DNA of 64,000 nucleotides from Schizochytrium sp. CCTCC M209059 (GCA_000818945.1 KN805410.1:1-64000), one strand, 5' to 3'. Positions 17,898-28,322 are shown, counted from the first letter of the stretch. Numbers and translations are program-made. Notes: generated by a model not told the origin, from the sequence alone.

Positions 17898-19490
17898 ATG
17901 GCGGCGGCGGGAAACCCGGGCCCGGAGCCCTCGGGACGCAGCGGCACGCCCGACGCGGAGGCGGAGGCGGAGGCGGGCGTCCGCGAGGTGCTCGAGGCCG
18001 TGCTCGCGGGCCAGGACGAGGACGGGGCGCGGGAGAAGCTGCTGCGCATGGACCGCGCGAGCGACCTCGCGGACCGACGCAGAGCGCGAAGGCTCGTGGA
18101 GAAGCTGCTGCGCGACAACCGTGTGCAGGAGACCGCCGTCCTGGGCCCGCCAGGGTCCTGGAGACGACGTCTGCGCGAGCGCATCGTGCTCGACAATCTG
18201 GCCTTTATCGAGGACTTCAACGCACGACAAACCTCCGCAAGACTCGACCCCAACTCGGCGCTAGTCTTGCTCGATCATGACGAGTTCGCGCAAACGATGA
18301 GTCAAGGACTGCTCGAAGTTGATGCAGCCATGCCAGAGGCCAACAACACCGACATCGTCGAAGATATAATGCCCTCGGAGCGTACCTGGGACTGGAGAGA
18401 ACACGGTGCTGTGGGCCATGTGCGGCACCAAGGGAACTGCGGAAGCTGCTGGGCTTATGCCACTGCGGCAGTGGTCGGAGGACGCATGGCCATCGATGAG
18501 CAAAGACTCTATCAGCTGAGCGCCAGACAGATTGTCGAGTGTTTTCGTCCAGAAGTGTACGGATGCCGCGGCGGGAGCTTTATTAATGCACTGCGCTCCT
18601 ACACACAGCATCACGCGCTTGACACAGATAAGACCTGGGCTTCGGCGCATGTGCCGGGTGCTGCATCGTGTCCAACTGGTCTCAATACAATCAGTAAAGA
18701 CCGTGACGGCGTGGTTTTAACCAAGGGCGTGATCGATCGTAAAGAGAGTCGTTCTTCTGTCTCTCGGATGGCAACGCTCGTTCGCCAGCAACCCGTTGCC
18801 TCCTCCATGATTGCCTCGAGCCGCTGCCTTCAATTTTACGCACAAGGAATTCTTGATGATGTGGCATGCGCTGCTTCGTCATCGTCCGACATTAAGCACG
18901 GTCAACACGCGGTGGCAATTGTTGGATTCGAGAATCTTGATGACCCCGAACGCAGTGCCTGGATCGTAATGAATTCCTGGGGCCGTCAGTGGGGGGAGGG
19001 CGGATTTGCGCGCATCAAAATTCACCACACAGGTCCATCAGCCTTTGCAATCAATACACTCGTTGCAGCGCCCCGCCAAGCAACTTTTGCACCAGCCTGT
19101 CGAGCTGGCTCTGTTATAGTGGCGAAATGTACAAGCCAAGGCACCCTAAGCAACACAAGTAAACTCACCCCCTATGACGATGGGAGTGAACACGGGTGTG
19201 ATCAACACGGCGAGCTCATCCGCAACGTCATCGTCGGCACCGGTTTTGCACTTTGGATCCTGACGTTGGTGTGCATTGTTCAACTCGTTTGCTTCAGAAA
19301 TGTTCGCCGGAAGCGACGTGCAAGGCCGCCACGAAGACCATCTCTTACGAGAGCAAGTCATGAGTCACTGAATCGGCTTCTCGAAGGTTACGAGGAAGAA
19401 ATTGACGACGAGAATGACGGTATCGGGGAAGACGATGCTGAAAACGGCGGATTGTCTCGTGCACGTCCATATGACTCATCCATCATCTGA
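17898..19490 (+). CDS. Membrane-anchored papain-like cysteine protease (C1A)
   Basis: A 530-residue protein from ATG 17898. Residues 1-110 are acidic/Arg-rich; residues 95-130 (IEDFNARQTSARLD) may be a reduced inhibitor propeptide. The mature domain begins near 162 (RTWDWREHGAVGHV). The triad and oxyanion Gln are present: QGNCGSCWAY with Cys184, GQHAVAIVGF with His337, and MNSWGRQWGEGG with Asn359. The long insertion between Cys and His lacks the usual loop pattern of cathepsin L. A transmembrane helix lies near residues 441-466 (VIVGTGFALWILTLVCIVQL), followed by a basic stop-transfer stretch (RNVRRKRRARPPRRP) and an acidic cytosolic tail. No N-terminal signal peptide is visible, so targeting is unclear. 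A C-terminal anchor is unusual for papain-like enzymes and suggests a lysosomal or surface protease. Confidence 0.85.
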   Translation: MAAAGNPGPEPSGRSGTPDAEAEAEAGVREVLEAVLAGQDEDGAREKLLRMDRASDLADRRRARRLVEKLLRDNRVQETAVLGPPGSWRRRLRERIVLDNLAFIEDFNARQTSARLDPNSALVLLDHDEFAQTMSQGLLEVDAAMPEANNTDIVEDIMPSERTWDWREHGAVGHVRHQGNCGSCWAYATAAVVGGRMAIDEQRLYQLSARQIVECFRPEVYGCRGGSFINALRSYTQHHALDTDKTWASAHVPGAASCPTGLNTISKDRDGVVLTKGVIDRKESRSSVSRMATLVRQQPVASSMIASSRCLQFYAQGILDDVACAASSSSDIKHGQHAVAIVGFENLDDPERSAWIVMNSWGRQWGEGGFARIKIHHTGPSAFAINTLVAAPRQATFAPACRAGSVIVAKCTSQGTLSNTSKLTPYDDGSEHGCDQHGELIRNVIVGTGFALWILTLVCIVQLVCFRNVRRKRRARPPRRPSLTRASHESLNRLLEGYEEEIDDENDGIGEDDAENGGLSRARPYDSSII

Positions 19491-19559
19491 AAAAGCAAAC
19501 CACATGAAAATAACATCAATCTTTCTTTTCCTTTCTCTTGACTTCGGAACAGCGAGAGG

Positions 19560-22500
19560 CTAAATGATTTCGATCTTAAGCCGGTAATTCCAGTCCTTGC
19601 TGTGAACCTTGTATTGGTCGTGCGTTCGCGGCTGCCAAGAAACATCTCCACCCAAACCCATATGTGCAGTGTCAATGTGAATGTAAACAGGTGAGCTTCT
19701 GTCGACATCCGGCAGCTCACCTTGATGTTTTGCCGTGGCCAAATTGTCAACAGTGTAACGCGAAGCATTGAGTTGCGCTCCACTCATCCCTGTCGGACGG
19801 GCGCTTGGTCCCGGCATCTCGATGCCCTTTGGACTCACACCAGGAAAGACTTCGCGCCGCACAGGCGTCGGCGAAGCGTGCGAAATACGAAATCCGCGTC
19901 CCGAGCCTCGGCTGCGGAATGCAGCCCACTGTACATCGGCTCTTCCTCCGCACTCACTCGGTTTGATATACGGCACGTGCATTGCATCAACCTCACTCTC
20001 GTACACGCCCAGTGGGGCACTCGCTTTCCGGTCCGGGTACGTTTCGTGTGGCCCGCGACCCAGATACTCGACTTGGTCGAATTCCCCTGGGGCTACAAAG
20101 ACCATGCCAACGCGTGGCAAGGTCACGCATCCATTCACGACCGATGAGTCGGCCTCAACATCGCACGTGACATAGATTCCATCATTTGCAAAAGTGTACA
20201 TGGTCTTTGTACGGAAACGTGGCCTCTTGCCGTGAAAATGAGAGACACACACCTTGACTTGTACGCTTTGCGACAACGTTTCAATCTGCAAGTCGTCCGT
20301 CACTTCATGTAGAGCGTCCAGACCTAGCTTCCTCCACAGACCATTGTATGAGGTTCCAGACTTGGGTGCTAGCTTGCGTAAAAAATCATATGGTAGCATG
20401 CTGTCGAGGCCGCCGAGATCGTTGTCAGTTGGCGCGCGGAAAAAAGCATGTCCAAACCCTCCAGACTCCAGCACCATCACGCCACTGGGATGCATCACAC
20501 TGAGAATTCTGCCATTGTTGGCGTCAAACTCCACCGTGTAGGTGGCGAGACGAACCTCGAACCGCCCTTCGTGCGCTAATACATCGGGCTCGTTTCCCCC
20601 ACCAGATGCCGCAGATGGAGATGGAGGCGGCGCCAGAGCGCTAAACTTGACACGGCCCAAATCATGGCAAAGACGCCCAGCCGGGCCCAATACGCATTCC
20701 TCAAAAGCCACTTCATGTCCTTGAGGGGCATACGCCATGTCGCGCGTAAGGACAATATATACGCGCAAACGTAGCCCTTCGAGACCTTCGGCGAGTTCCG
20801 CAAGCAAAGTGCTTGATGGAAGACCACTCACGTTGCCGCTCTTTTCGAGGTAACAACGTCCCGATGCCAGCGGGTTGGCAGATGCGACGCCGAGCACTGA
20901 CCAGTGCACCGCAAGAGCGTTTAAAGGAGGCGCATGCGCCTCGAAGACAATTTCTGCGTCAACATCAAAGTCTTTGCGCACGCCAAAGGTGATTACTGCA
21001 GGCTGCTGCAAGTATTTGGCCTCATACATGCTGGGGTGCGGTGTGCGATCGGGAAAGCAAAGGCCATTAATGCAAAAGGTCTTGTCCTCCACGCCGCTCT
21101 TAGGCCCAAAATCACCGCCATAGGCCCACTTGCCTTCCAAAAAGGATGGCTTGGACAAACCCTGGTCGACCCAATCCCAGATGAAACCCCCTTGCATACG
21201 CGGGTGTAAGGGGGAGCGAAAGAGTTTCCAGTAGTGATGCAAATTACCATTTGAGTTTCCCATAGCGTGCGCGTACTCGCACAGAATGATTGGGCGTCGC
21301 GAGGTCGCGCGCTCAACCTCAATCAATCGCTTCGGGCTATCATACATCGGGCAGATAATGTCGGTCGCCTTGGGATCGCGGCCGTCGCCCAGAAGCAAGG
21401 GAGAGTCGCCACTTGCAATGCCGCCTTCATATTGAACGAACCGCGTCGGGTCAACTTGACGGATCCACTTGGCGCACAAGAGGGCGTTTGGTCCGCAACC
21501 AGATTCATTGCCAAGAGACCAGCCAATGATGCAGGGATGGTTGCGAGATCGCTTCACCATGGCCTGGCAGCGAAGTAAAAACGCCATTCTCCACCTTGAG
21601 TCGCACTGCAAGAGAGAAATGGCCGCAGCCACGGTAAATCCATGCGTTTCCACGTTGGCCTCGTCCACAACGAGCATGCCGTATTCGTCACAGAGCTCAT
21701 ACCAGCGGTGTGCGTTCGGATAGTGACTGTTCCGCACCGCGTTGAAATTAAACTGTTTCATCAGCTCAAGGTCTCTGCGCATCAGCGTCTCAGGAACGGA
21801 TTTGCCATGCTCCGGACTCCATTCATGCCGATTCACGCCGCAAACGAGCACGGGCTCGCCATTCACACGCAATTGGTTCTTGTGAATATCCACGCGGCGA
21901 AGACCCACACGCGTTGACTCGATTTGAATGGCGTCAGCGCTTGTGTTGCCGCCATCGAGGGCCTCGAGCACCAAAGTGTAGAGATATGGATCCCGCGGAC
22001 TCCACAGGCGTGGCTCTGCCACCGCGAGTGTAAGACTTGCGATCGGAACCTCCGACTCCAGACGATGGCGACTGAACTCAGCGAGAGCGTAGCCTGTGGC
22101 ATCTTGCGTGGCCACCTTTGATCCATTTGCGTCATAGAGAGCCGCACGGAGAACCATGCGATGCGCATCAGTGGCGAGGCCTGAGAAACGTGCCTGGACG
22201 TGGACCGAGGCGGCCTCGGGATCTGTTTCAACTACATAGTCTACGAAGCCGCCCGTTTGAGGCCTACAAGACAGCTCAATGTCACGAAAGCACCCGGAGA
22301 GCCACCATTGGTCCTGATCTTCGAGATAGCTTCCATCTGTCCAGCGATAGATGACCAGGACGAGAGAGTTTGTCGCACCAAGTTGCGCATGGGAAATCTT
22401 CACCTCTGTCTCAGTCATGCTGTCTTGTCCGTAGCCTACCCGCACGCCATTCACATAAATGTCGACGCCAGCGCCGGCTCCATGCAGAATCAAAAACACA

Positions 22501-23054
22501 TCGCGTTCGCCCAGGAGGACTGCCTCTTGCCATGTGTCGGGGAGGTCAAAGCTCAAACGGTAGACTCCAGTCGGGTTTTCGTCCGAGGGCACGCGCGTGC
22601 TAAGATTGTGAGGGCGCTTCCATGGATACTTGATGTTGGTGTAGATGGGCACGTCTTCGTCGCCTTCAATTTGCCAATTGCTCGGAATAAGCGTTTGACC
22701 CCACGAGGCCTGCTCCTCCTCCTCCTCCTCCTTACCCTGGACATCTACCGTGCCCACTTCGAGGTCAACGCCAATATCACGAGGACGCACGCTGGCCGGA
22801 TTCGGGAACAGACGAAACTCGCACATCACTGGGTCCTCGACTGTTGCAAGGAAGCGGACCCATGCGGTCTCTTGTCGTCCCTCCTTGACTGCAGCAAGGG
22901 CCTCTTCAGTTGAGGAGACAAGCCGTAATGGCGTGTGGTGCACGAGAGCATTCTCGTAGACAATTTGAGGGTTTTGCCAGTGCTCCAGTTTGCCACTGCT
23001 TTCAACGAAGCCTCGTAGACTGTTGAGGAAGCGCAGGTACGCTGTTTTCACCAT
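19560..23054 (-). CDS. Beta-galactosidase, LacZ-type (GH2)
   Basis: From ATG 23054 the protein is 1164 residues, against about 1024 in E. coli LacZ. It hydrolyses terminal beta-galactosides. The order matches LacZ: N-terminal segment (WQNPQIVYENALVHHTPLRL), jelly-roll sugar-binding domain with WWLSGCFRDIEL, immunoglobulin-like domain, TIM barrel, and the C-terminal beta-gal small-chain domain (HAFFRAPTDNDLGG and GRGPHETYPDRKA). The acid/base Glu517 is in SLGNESGCG and the nucleophile Glu593 in ILCEYAHAMGNS, both intact. There is a Glu-rich insertion near residue 110. No signal peptide is visible, so it is probably cytosolic, unless a first exon lies upstream. A single uninterrupted exon and bacterial-type architecture fit gene transfer from bacteria, but base composition matches the neighbours. 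Confidence 0.92.
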   Translation of the reverse strand: MVKTAYLRFLNSLRGFVESSGKLEHWQNPQIVYENALVHHTPLRLVSSTEEALAAVKEGRQETAWVRFLATVEDPVMCEFRLFPNPASVRPRDIGVDLEVGTVDVQGKEEEEEEQASWGQTLIPSNWQIEGDEDVPIYTNIKYPWKRPHNLSTRVPSDENPTGVYRLSFDLPDTWQEAVLLGERDVFLILHGAGAGVDIYVNGVRVGYGQDSMTETEVKISHAQLGATNSLVLVIYRWTDGSYLEDQDQWWLSGCFRDIELSCRPQTGGFVDYVVETDPEAASVHVQARFSGLATDAHRMVLRAALYDANGSKVATQDATGYALAEFSRHRLESEVPIASLTLAVAEPRLWSPRDPYLYTLVLEALDGGNTSADAIQIESTRVGLRRVDIHKNQLRVNGEPVLVCGVNRHEWSPEHGKSVPETLMRRDLELMKQFNFNAVRNSHYPNAHRWYELCDEYGMLVVDEANVETHGFTVAAAISLLQCDSRWRMAFLLRCQAMVKRSRNHPCIIGWSLGNESGCGPNALLCAKWIRQVDPTRFVQYEGGIASGDSPLLLGDGRDPKATDIICPMYDSPKRLIEVERATSRRPIILCEYAHAMGNSNGNLHHYWKLFRSPLHPRMQGGFIWDWVDQGLSKPSFLEGKWAYGGDFGPKSGVEDKTFCINGLCFPDRTPHPSMYEAKYLQQPAVITFGVRKDFDVDAEIVFEAHAPPLNALAVHWSVLGVASANPLASGRCYLEKSGNVSGLPSSTLLAELAEGLEGLRLRVYIVLTRDMAYAPQGHEVAFEECVLGPAGRLCHDLGRVKFSALAPPPSPSAASGGGNEPDVLAHEGRFEVRLATYTVEFDANNGRILSVMHPSGVMVLESGGFGHAFFRAPTDNDLGGLDSMLPYDFLRKLAPKSGTSYNGLWRKLGLDALHEVTDDLQIETLSQSVQVKVCVSHFHGKRPRFRTKTMYTFANDGIYVTCDVEADSSVVNGCVTLPRVGMVFVAPGEFDQVEYLGRGPHETYPDRKASAPLGVYESEVDAMHVPYIKPSECGGRADVQWAAFRSRGSGRGFRISHASPTPVRREVFPGVSPKGIEMPGPSARPTGMSGAQLNASRYTVDNLATAKHQGELPDVDRSSPVYIHIDTAHMGLGGDVSWQPRTHDQYKVHSKDWNYRLKIEII

Positions 23055-24098
23055 TTGGTCCTCGCTCAAGGACGCGGCAATGAAGGGAAAAGGAGTTCGT
23101 GTCACTTGTGTCGCTCGCCCGTTTTCCAATAGCGCAGGTGCGGCGAAGACTTGCAAAATGCAATCTACACGTCTCGCCTGCACAGGCCTATGCGACAGGG
23201 CAAGAAGACCAAGCGCGCTGGGTCTGCTGCACCTTGGCCCACGTCTCGCTTTGTTGCGTCAATCACTTTACGGCCGTCCCACCTCGACCTCGCTCGCTGG
23301 ACCACTCAGCTCGTGTCGCTCTCGTCGCGTCGCGAGTTTGCTCTTTGCTTGCCCGCTGCCGGCTGCCCTTTACTTCCTTGCCTGCCGACTGCTCTCGGCC
23401 TGCAGATTGCTCTCTGCTCGCGGAGATTGCCGCGCGTCCCGGCGATGTGACGGGTGGCACGATGCTCGATGTCGCCCCGCACTCTTGGAAGGCGCCCATC
23501 GAGCCATGCTCTTATCAACTCGCTATATGCGGCACACACCATCTCCGCCTCTGCCACGAGCACTATCATCAACATGGTGGTCATCGCGGAGGTGGATGAC
23601 GAAAGAAAGACAGCAGCCATGGCACTGCAGTCTCGGTATAGGCTGGCAGACCAGCCTCACATCGCTTGGTAAGTGGCGCGATGAAAGATGCGCTTGAGCT
23701 GGGTGTTGCCTGTGAGTCAGTGTGTATGCGTAGGCAATAATACTGTTGCTGCTTGCTGGGTGCGAGCCTCGCGCGCAACATTCCAAGAAGATGAAGAAGT
23801 TGGGATGGGATGGGATGGGATGGGATGGGATGGGATGGGATGGGATGGGATGGGCTTGAACGGGATGGGATAGAGTGGCAAGGAAAAGACAACAATGCGT
23901 TGCAGCAAAACATTCTTTGAGTTGCAGGCCTACGTAGTAGCTATACTTCACTCCGGCTTCGGCACTTGATGCGTTCAATAGAGAAATAGGGACAGAGGCG
24001 GGAGGGGGGGAAGGGGAAGAAGGAGCCTTTATCCATTATTGCTGCAACAAGGCATGAAGTTGGTGAGTAAATTTTGTGGCAGGAAGAATCACCTACCT
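23055..24098. other. Intergenic region with (GGGAT)n
   Basis: About 1 kb between two minus-strand genes. Upstream of the galactosidase it has CTCGC/GCCTGC-rich DNA; near 23801-23871 a GGGAT microsatellite. In-frame sequence extends from the galactosidase ATG up to about 23183 with no ATG, so a short upstream exon cannot be excluded. I see no other gene. Confidence 0.55.
23801..23871. repeat. (GGGAT)n pentanucleotide repeat
   Basis: About ten TGGGA units in a row, then an interrupted end (CTTGAACGGGATGGGATAG). Confidence 0.9.
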
Positions 24099-27000
24099 CT
24101 AGGAGCAGAGTTCTGCGAGGAGAATGCGATTTGAAGCTTCGTCGTAGACGAGCCACTGCGGGTAGCGCTGGCAAAAGTTGGTGATCCCCATGAGGGTGAT
24201 GACATTGTAGTCTTTGCTGTGATCGGTCGATATTTCTGCCAGACGAGAGACCGAAACAGCGCCGCGGTGCCGGAGAAGCCAGGTGCGCACGACGCAAAGT
24301 GCATGCAGGTTGTCATCGTTGTCCAGCACAGAAACTGTAAGAGGAGTCTTACGGTGCGGAGTCGAGACACCCGTGCCCGTTCCTGACCTCGAAGAAGCAA
24401 GACCAGAGCGCTTCACCGTGAGCTCATAGGTCTTCGGATTCCAGCCCAATAAGTGCGGGTGATCGTTGCAAAAAGCGCCAAGCGTACGCGTCTTGATGAC
24501 TTTTGCTGCCTCGGGGTTCTCCTTGTAAAAGTTTCCCAACACGGACGCCTTGTAGGGCCCATGCGACTTTTCAAGCAGCCAATTGGCCAAGAGATTGGCA
24601 ATACCGAGGCTTTCTTTCTTCCATACTCCCAACGACGAGGGAGCGTGCGCCACATACATACCTCCATCTACACTAGCATTGCCAGCCCCCGCGCTTGATT
24701 TGGCAGGGGTATTCTCGGGCGGCGCCCCGGCGCCGGTTCGGGCGCTCCAAATAATATGCGACTTGGCATCCCAGCCCAAGAGGTCTGGGACAGCATTGAT
24801 GAAAACCTGCAGGGTCTTGGCTTTGACATGGCGATTGATCTGAGGAAAGGTCTTGTAAAAAGCACCGAGATTGGCCGCATTTGTGTGACCGCCGTATTCA
24901 GTTTCGAGCCAAAACGCCATGGCCGTCGCGGCTGACCAGTCCGAGGTGGTCAGGCCATCCGATGTTCCGTCGGGTTGCAATCCGGGCGTGAGTGCGGCAC
25001 TTGCATTAGGGAACAAAGGCTTGCCGCCGCTGCGCTGCAATTGCTGCTGCGCGAGGGGCGTCGCGGTATCGCGCGAAGGTGAAATAGGGAGAACGTGCCC
25101 GCTCGCCGGGGACGAGGGCTTATTCGCTCCAGAGACGGCCGAGAGAATCCTCGACTTGCTGTTCCAGCGCAACACGTCGCTGTGCTCGAGCGTGAAATTA
25201 TGCAAGGTTTGACTCCGGATAAGCTTGGCGAGCACTGGATGCTTTCGGTAAAAAGCGCCGAGATTAGCCACGTTTGTCGAACCATTGTGGTGCTCCTGTA
25301 GCCACTCAGCAACGACCATGGCCGAGAGAGTTGGGTTTGCCGTATAAAAGGCCTCCTCGAGCTCGGGCGTTGGATTCTCGCTCGCGATCCAACTCGCAAG
25401 GCTCTTTCCTTGGCCGCCGCCGCCGCCGCCGCCGCCGCCACCGCCACCACCACTGCCAGTGCCATTGGAACTTTCACTCCCAAGCACGCCATTCTTGCCA
25501 CCACTGCCGGAGCTTCCAGTTTGGGTCCCGGTTCCTGGTCCGGCACCGGGTCCTTTGTCCGGGCGAACGAGGGTGACAACGCGCGTCTTGGGATTCCAGG
25601 TCATGAGGTCTGAATTCTGACGAATAAAGGAGGCCAACGACTGCCCGCGTACTACGTTAGCGAGGTCGGGTTTGGCCTTGTAAAACATGCTCAGCGCATG
25701 CGAATTGGCTTGCGAGCCGTGCTTGTCCCGAATCCAGCGCACAATGGCTTCAGCCGCAGCGCGGCTCTGCTCGGGAAGCACGGGCGTTGGCTGTTCTCCT
25801 GCCACGGCAATAACGTGCGAAGACGGAGACCATGAAAGAACGTCGCTGTTCGACTCTACAAAGTGGCCCAGCGTCATGGTCTTGATAATCTTGGCCATCT
25901 CGGGGTTCGCCTTGTAAAAGCGACCCAAGTGCGCCGCCTTGGTGGATCCACCGAATTCCTTGTGGAGCCAGACAGCCAATTCCTCAGCACACTCGCGCAT
26001 TGTCAATCCAGAAATAACCTCTCCGTCAACCTTGATCTTGCCGTCATCCGAAGAGCCAAAGTCATTTGTGTTTGTGCCATCGACAGCGCCGCCAGTGCTA
26101 TTGTCGCCGTTGGCATTTCCCTGCGATTGGAAAATGCTCGCGCGAATTGGCGAAAGGGCCGTCCAGGGGTTCACAGGGGTCTTTGGCGCCACTTCGGACG
26201 TACCCAACTGGGTACTACTTGTGGACTCGAGCGTCTTCGTCGATGCTCCTGTTCCCGCAGAAGGCATGTTCAACGAAGGAGGCGAAGGCATTGAAGACGG
26301 ACGGATAGCCTTGGCTAGTCCGCTTCCAGACTTGGCCTCCACGGAGGAAACTGTCGGATTGAGCATGCCGCTCAAAAGCCCGCCTGGACTCTCGAGGTTT
26401 CGCATGGCCGACACTAGCAGGGCGTCTCCTTCCTCGTCGAGAGGGTGCACATTTCCATCATCCTCGTGTTGTCTGCTTGTTTCAAGGCTCGCTAGTCCCG
26501 CCGATGTGTTCCACATGAGAGACCTTGCGGTAGGCGAGACACCCGACGCAACGTCGCTTCCAGCGACTGAAGATGAGGAGGACAGCGATGACGACGTTGA
26601 AGACGTCGTCGAGGACGTCGAGGACGTTGAAGGGTGATGCCAGACATTATTCAAAACGCGGCCAGAACCCGGGACAGTAAAGGATTGCGGCAGGGATGGC
26701 GGAGGTAATTGCTGCTGAGGCTGCAGAGACGAAGCCTCAAAGCCATTGCTGTTCTTTCCATTGAGGACACTAGGCACCTTTGGGTGCGCCTGCTTATTCT
26801 CAAGCATGTCGTCGAAGCGCTTCACGTCATTCTCCATATCATCGCCCGAGACCAAGAGCGGCGGCGGGGGAAGACTGCCGGTGCGGGCCTCTGCCACAAT
26901 CCTTTGAACATCTTCCTGTGAAACAGTCGAAGGGTCGAGTTTATGCAACGTCAAGGCCAGGTTTCGAAGCTGGCTGGCTTGAATGCCCATCGCCTGCGCA

Positions 27001-27539
27001 AAGGACTCCGTCGTGCAAACCTCAGCGGATCCATCGTCTGCAAGGGTGTGAAGCGGAACGTACTGGATGTCCTTGACAAAGTAGAGCTCGGGGCTTTGCG
27101 CAACTACATAGACGTCACTGCTTCCAACACGCAACTCTGTTGCACATTCGTAGCAAAGCACCGCGAGCGCCTCTGTTGATCCAGACTTGGCCTGCCAAAG
27201 ATCGATATTGGCGTCCGAAAGGAGAGATTGCAATTTATCTTCGGCGGCCTTGATCGCCGCGAACTCTTCCACGCCCGGAGCAAAGCCCGTCACCGTTGAG
27301 AATATCCGCGACTGTACGTGATCTCCATCAAGAATGCCATGCACGCGGAAACCAGCTTGGCGCCATGCGGATACCCTTTTCTCCACCTCTGCGCCCACCG
27401 CTTCGGCAGAGGCCGCTCCAGAGTGCGAGGCGTGCGCACACAGCGCTCTTATATCCACAAAGAGCTCGCCCTTCTTGAGCGTCTCTCTGGCGTGCGCTGC
27501 CTGGAGCCGGGCCCTTGCCACTTGGTCGAACTTGTCCAT
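24099..27539 (-). CDS. PIN/FEN-like domain protein with six ~65-residue winged-helix-like repeats
   Basis: From ATG 27539 the protein is 1146 residues. Residues 15-215 look like the PIN/XPG fold: GELFVDIRALCAHAS, a HGILDGDH turn, SSDVYVVAQSPELYFV, and a helical end (FAQAMGIQASQLRNLALTLH) like the helix after the nuclease core. Several acidic residues of active FEN enzymes are not evident, so catalysis is doubtful. A Ser/Pro/Gly linker (220-510) follows. Six repeats begin near residues 515, 590, 736, 870, 976 and 1077, each with a Trp-Leu helix, LGxFYKxxPexAKxI, TLxxF and LLxWxxKxxxI. The pattern resembles winged-helix units such as LOTUS/OST-HTH, but is not a clear match. A Gly run encoded by (CCG/CCA)n separates repeats 2 and 3. 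An RNA- or DNA-binding regulator is the likely role, by inference. Confidence 0.75.
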   Translation of the reverse strand: MDKFDQVARARLQAAHARETLKKGELFVDIRALCAHASHSGAASAEAVGAEVEKRVSAWRQAGFRVHGILDGDHVQSRIFSTVTGFAPGVEEFAAIKAAEDKLQSLLSDANIDLWQAKSGSTEALAVLCYECATELRVGSSDVYVVAQSPELYFVKDIQYVPLHTLADDGSAEVCTTESFAQAMGIQASQLRNLALTLHKLDPSTVSQEDVQRIVAEARTGSLPPPPLLVSGDDMENDVKRFDDMLENKQAHPKVPSVLNGKNSNGFEASSLQPQQQLPPPSLPQSFTVPGSGRVLNNVWHHPSTSSTSSTTSSTSSSLSSSSSVAGSDVASGVSPTARSLMWNTSAGLASLETSRQHEDDGNVHPLDEEGDALLVSAMRNLESPGGLLSGMLNPTVSSVEAKSGSGLAKAIRPSSMPSPPSLNMPSAGTGASTKTLESTSSTQLGTSEVAPKTPVNPWTALSPIRASIFQSQGNANGDNSTGGAVDGTNTNDFGSSDDGKIKVDGEVISGLTMRECAEELAVWLHKEFGGSTKAAHLGRFYKANPEMAKIIKTMTLGHFVESNSDVLSWSPSSHVIAVAGEQPTPVLPEQSRAAAEAIVRWIRDKHGSQANSHALSMFYKAKPDLANVVRGQSLASFIRQNSDLMTWNPKTRVVTLVRPDKGPGAGPGTGTQTGSSGSGGKNGVLGSESSNGTGSGGGGGGGGGGGGGQGKSLASWIASENPTPELEEAFYTANPTLSAMVVAEWLQEHHNGSTNVANLGAFYRKHPVLAKLIRSQTLHNFTLEHSDVLRWNSKSRILSAVSGANKPSSPASGHVLPISPSRDTATPLAQQQLQRSGGKPLFPNASAALTPGLQPDGTSDGLTTSDWSAATAMAFWLETEYGGHTNAANLGAFYKTFPQINRHVKAKTLQVFINAVPDLLGWDAKSHIIWSARTGAGAPPENTPAKSSAGAGNASVDGGMYVAHAPSSLGVWKKESLGIANLLANWLLEKSHGPYKASVLGNFYKENPEAAKVIKTRTLGAFCNDHPHLLGWNPKTYELTVKRSGLASSRSGTGTGVSTPHRKTPLTVSVLDNDDNLHALCVVRTWLLRHRGAVSVSRLAEISTDHSKDYNVITLMGITNFCQRYPQWLVYDEASNRILLAELCS

Positions 27540-27938
27540 CCTCCCTCTGCTGGCGACGGCAGCTTGCTGCAACGTCCGAATTTAGGAAAACTGAAATCGA
27601 AAGGGACGTTTCCGCAACGATTCTTTGTTGCCAATGGCAAGAGGACCGACGGCAGAAGGACCGAGAGCGTGGCGTCCTCGCGCGCGCCTTCTTCTTCTCC
27701 TCGGACCGTCGCCCTCACGGCCTTGGCCTCCTCACAGTTGTGACCAAAGATCCCCTAAGTTGGAGCGAGTGCGAGCGAGACTAGGTCTATCTATCTGGCC
27801 GAGCTCCACCGCCCCTCGCGCCTCGCGTCCTCCGTCTCCGCGCCTGCCCCAGGCTCGGCGGAGTACGGCGGCGCGGCGCGGCGCGGCGCGGCTGCGCTGC
27901 GCCGGCTGTGCGGCGCGACGCGGAGTGGCGCGGCGCGA

Positions 27939-28259
27939 NNNNNNNNNNNNNNNNNNNNNNNNNNNNNNNNNNNNNNNNNNNNNNNNNNNNNNNNNNNNNN
28001 NNNNNNNNNNNNNNNNNNNNNNNNNNNNNNNNNNNNNNNNNNNNNNNNNNNNNNNNNNNNNNNNNNNNNNNNNNNNNNNNNNNNNNNNNNNNNNNNNNNN
28101 NNNNNNNNNNNNNNNNNNNNNNNNNNNNNNNNNNNNNNNNNNNNNNNNNNNNNNNNNNNNNNNNNNNNNNNNNNNNNNNNNNNNNNNNNNNNNNNNNNNN
28201 NNNNNNNNNNNNNNNNNNNNNNNNNNNNNNNNNNNNNNNNNNNNNNNNNNNNNNNNNNN
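27939..28259. other. Assembly gap (321 N)
   Basis: A run of N. The left flank is a GGCGC repeat (about 27867-27938) of the kind that often breaks assemblies. Confidence 1.
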
Positions 28260-28322
28260 AGCCTGAGATAGGCGCCTTGCAACTTGACAGACAGAAGGCG
28301 AGCTTCTGTGCCACAGTGCTTT

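Noticed and set aside
23574..23671. Short ATG frame ending at TGGTAAGTGG, looking like an exon with a donor site
   Set aside because: Only 32 codons and no matching downstream exon found; not enough to call a gene.
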